NCBI GenBank assembly: GCA_003140115.1 | Contig: PLIQ01000600.1 | Location: forward strand, 1-7,709 | Origin: Actinomycetota bacterium | Lineage (GTDB): Bacteria; Actinomycetota; Actinomycetes; Streptosporangiales; Streptosporangiaceae | Direction: 5' to 3' | Length of the DNA stretch: 7,709 bases | Shown here: positions 7,401-7,709 of the stretch, in pieces | How the letters are laid out: each line of letters opens with the position of its first letter | How positions within the stretch are numbered: position 1 is the stretch's first letter | Position numbers and translations under genes: made by a program | Notes under the pieces: generated by a model | What the model was told of the DNA's origin: nothing | The model's input: the letters and a program-made list of their open reading frames with translations, nothing else | Database searches by the model: none

Positions 7401-7670
7401 CCGGTGACTCAACTGCTCGCCAATACCGCCGTGGCTGCAGTCAAGGCGATCACCGACCCCACCCCTCCCAACATCAACGCGTTCCTCGCCCTCGCCCAGC
7501 AGCGCGCGTCTGGTCCGGCCTACCTATCCCTCACCGACGAGCCAGATGTCGCCGCGCTCGCGGCCCGCCTCGCGCGGCCGCCCTCGGCATCACCTCAGCG
7601 CCACCTCAGGTCACCCGAGCAACCTGGCGATCATGAAGCCGACGCCCGGCTGGCCCCGCAGCCACCATGA
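4497..7670 (+). CDS. AfsR/SARP-like regulator: winged helix, BTAD, NB-ARC-type ATPase, TPR-like tail
   Basis: A 1057-residue cytosolic transcriptional regulator of the large SARP class, which often controls secondary metabolism. The start at 4497 (MEVRLFGELE) is where the OmpR-type winged helix begins; the frame is open back to 4365, but those 44 residues look non-homologous. Order: winged helix 1-92 (KQRALLALLALQRGKPISSD, then YTLGID); BTAD helical domain about 94-242, ending ERSVDELGIEPGRALRELQ; ATPase with Walker A GPGGAGKT (299-306), Walker B VVVIDNCEH (D380), sensor-like TTSREPLG (407-414) and the LPLALELAAARL motif; a second winged helix around LRAVVDWSYDLL (510-521). From about 600 on come Ala/Leu-rich helical pairs resembling TPRs. 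The likely mechanism is nucleotide-dependent switching and oligomerisation, then activation from direct-repeat sites; the target is unknown. The last 20-30 residues are polar and Pro-rich, with poor G/C third-position use, suggesting a non-conserved end. No kinase or biosynthetic cluster is visible beside it. Confidence 0.88.
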   Translation: MEVRLFGELEALQAGVPVPVRGAKQRALLALLALQRGKPISSDRLIDHLWGDGEAAKPANALQAQIAQLRRSLGSAAIVTSEGGYTLGIDPDDVDVVRFEQLVATGRRLVEAGEVASASTTLGEALALRRGEPLAEFAYAGFADAERAHLDEITLVAIEARAGADLVLGLHGELIGELEALCREHPLRERLWELLILALYRAGRQAEALRAYTEARERSVDELGIEPGRALRELQARVLAQDPALTLPDPAEPPALRAATGPTATGNLRAQLSRLIGREAELEQLLEAVHAHRLVTLVGPGGAGKTRLAMEAAAVLREEHRDGSWLVELAGVAEPGGVAPAVAVALGASASAVPGRQPAGSTVELIVRHLAGRSLVVVIDNCEHVIGQAAALADILVGSLPTLRLITTSREPLGVPGEVLVAVGGLAPPAAVELFVDRARAVRPGFTGDERSRQIIEDICRRLDGLPLALELAAARLRALTLATLAKRLDDRFRLLTGGARTALPRQQSLRAVVDWSYDLLFDDERRLFNRLAVFAGGCELTAAEAVCADDHVPAGDILDVVSRLVDKSLVTASDAAGETRFTQPQTLWQYGRERLDESGEVNAMRVHHAEYYRQLAKEAHEGLRGATAPMWRDRLTPEVGNLRAALDWFIAIGDADAALALASGMAWLWWINTDFAEGARWLADALGTEGPRRGELAATAHSWHGYCVGMSSSPAAGAIECEEAVADLRASDDPGGLAYGLVLCAAVLVRAHEFERSLELLAEAHDLLQAAGHGWLLAVHDLILAWNLASLGRLEDAESAARSSVKRFDAEGEVLVVVSPLNSLAGIAAARGDLGAASAAYEALLERCRATGQRLYVPFTLLALARLRARQGDDTLADRLYDEAIASGFNPWLSADAMVGQAAVARRLGDLTRARALLDRAEDQYRAADLPAGQPLVLAGLAWWALAAGCPADAAIFAAQAASPSGDPVTQLLANTAVAAVKAITDPTPPNINAFLALAQQRASGPAYLSLTDEPDVAALAARLARPPSASPQRHLRSPEQPGDHEADARLAPQPP
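7591..7619 (+). repeat. Three near-identical direct repeats, period 10-11 bases
   Basis: CACCTCAG at 7591-7598 and again at 7602-7609 (period 11), then CACCCGAG at 7612-7619 (period 10, two mismatches). It lies in the weakly coding tail of the SARP-like gene. Helical-turn-spaced direct repeats are the kind of site SARP proteins bind, but no -10 is seen just downstream, so function is speculative. Confidence 0.3.
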
Positions 7671-7709
7671 TGACCTGGACCGCGGGCACCGGACGCTGAC
7701 CATCACCCG

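Overview
The window is very GC-rich, with strong G/C preference at third codon positions. It carries protein families typical of actinomycetes: the short CxxC-type HNH endonuclease, an AfsR/SARP-type giant regulator, and promoters placed so close to the ATG that transcripts would be leaderless. A Streptosporangiales- or Streptomyces-like actinomycete is the best guess; the genus cannot be read from this piece. No rRNA, tRNA, CRISPR array, insertion sequence or phage gene was seen.

Left edge (1-508): the first 130 codons of a prolyl oligopeptidase gene run leftward off the window. Its start codon faces an HNH endonuclease gene (509 onward, + strand) across a 117-bp divergent spacer. The conserved HNH protein is finished by about position 1003, but its frame stays open to 1402. 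It passes through a good intrinsic terminator (1070-1099) and into the antisense of the next gene, so the true 3' end is doubtful.

Middle (1119-4292): a tight leftward operon encodes an ArsR-type winged-helix regulator (3076 down to 2420) and, with an ATGA overlap, a 12-helix MFS exporter (2423 down to 1119). Divergent from it is an acyl-CoA dehydrogenase gene (3150-4292). The 73-bp spacer holds two back-to-back promoters whose -35 elements overlap. Two perfect palindromes sit there, one over the shared -35 zone and one inside the regulator promoter spacer. The simplest model is that the regulator controls both its own operon and the dehydrogenase gene, perhaps sensing a compound that the dehydrogenase acts on or the exporter removes.

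Right (4293-7709): after a 204-bp spacer with several short inverted repeats lies a 1057-residue SARP/AfsR-like regulator: OmpR-type winged helix, BTAD, NB-ARC-like ATPase and a long helical TPR-like C-terminus. Its last codons lose the usual G/C third-position bias. In other frames the final 99 bases look coding, so another gene may reach into the right edge. Nothing here is clearly an undescribed system. The most promising points are the regulator/exporter/dehydrogenase divergon and the recurring leaderless promoter arrangement.
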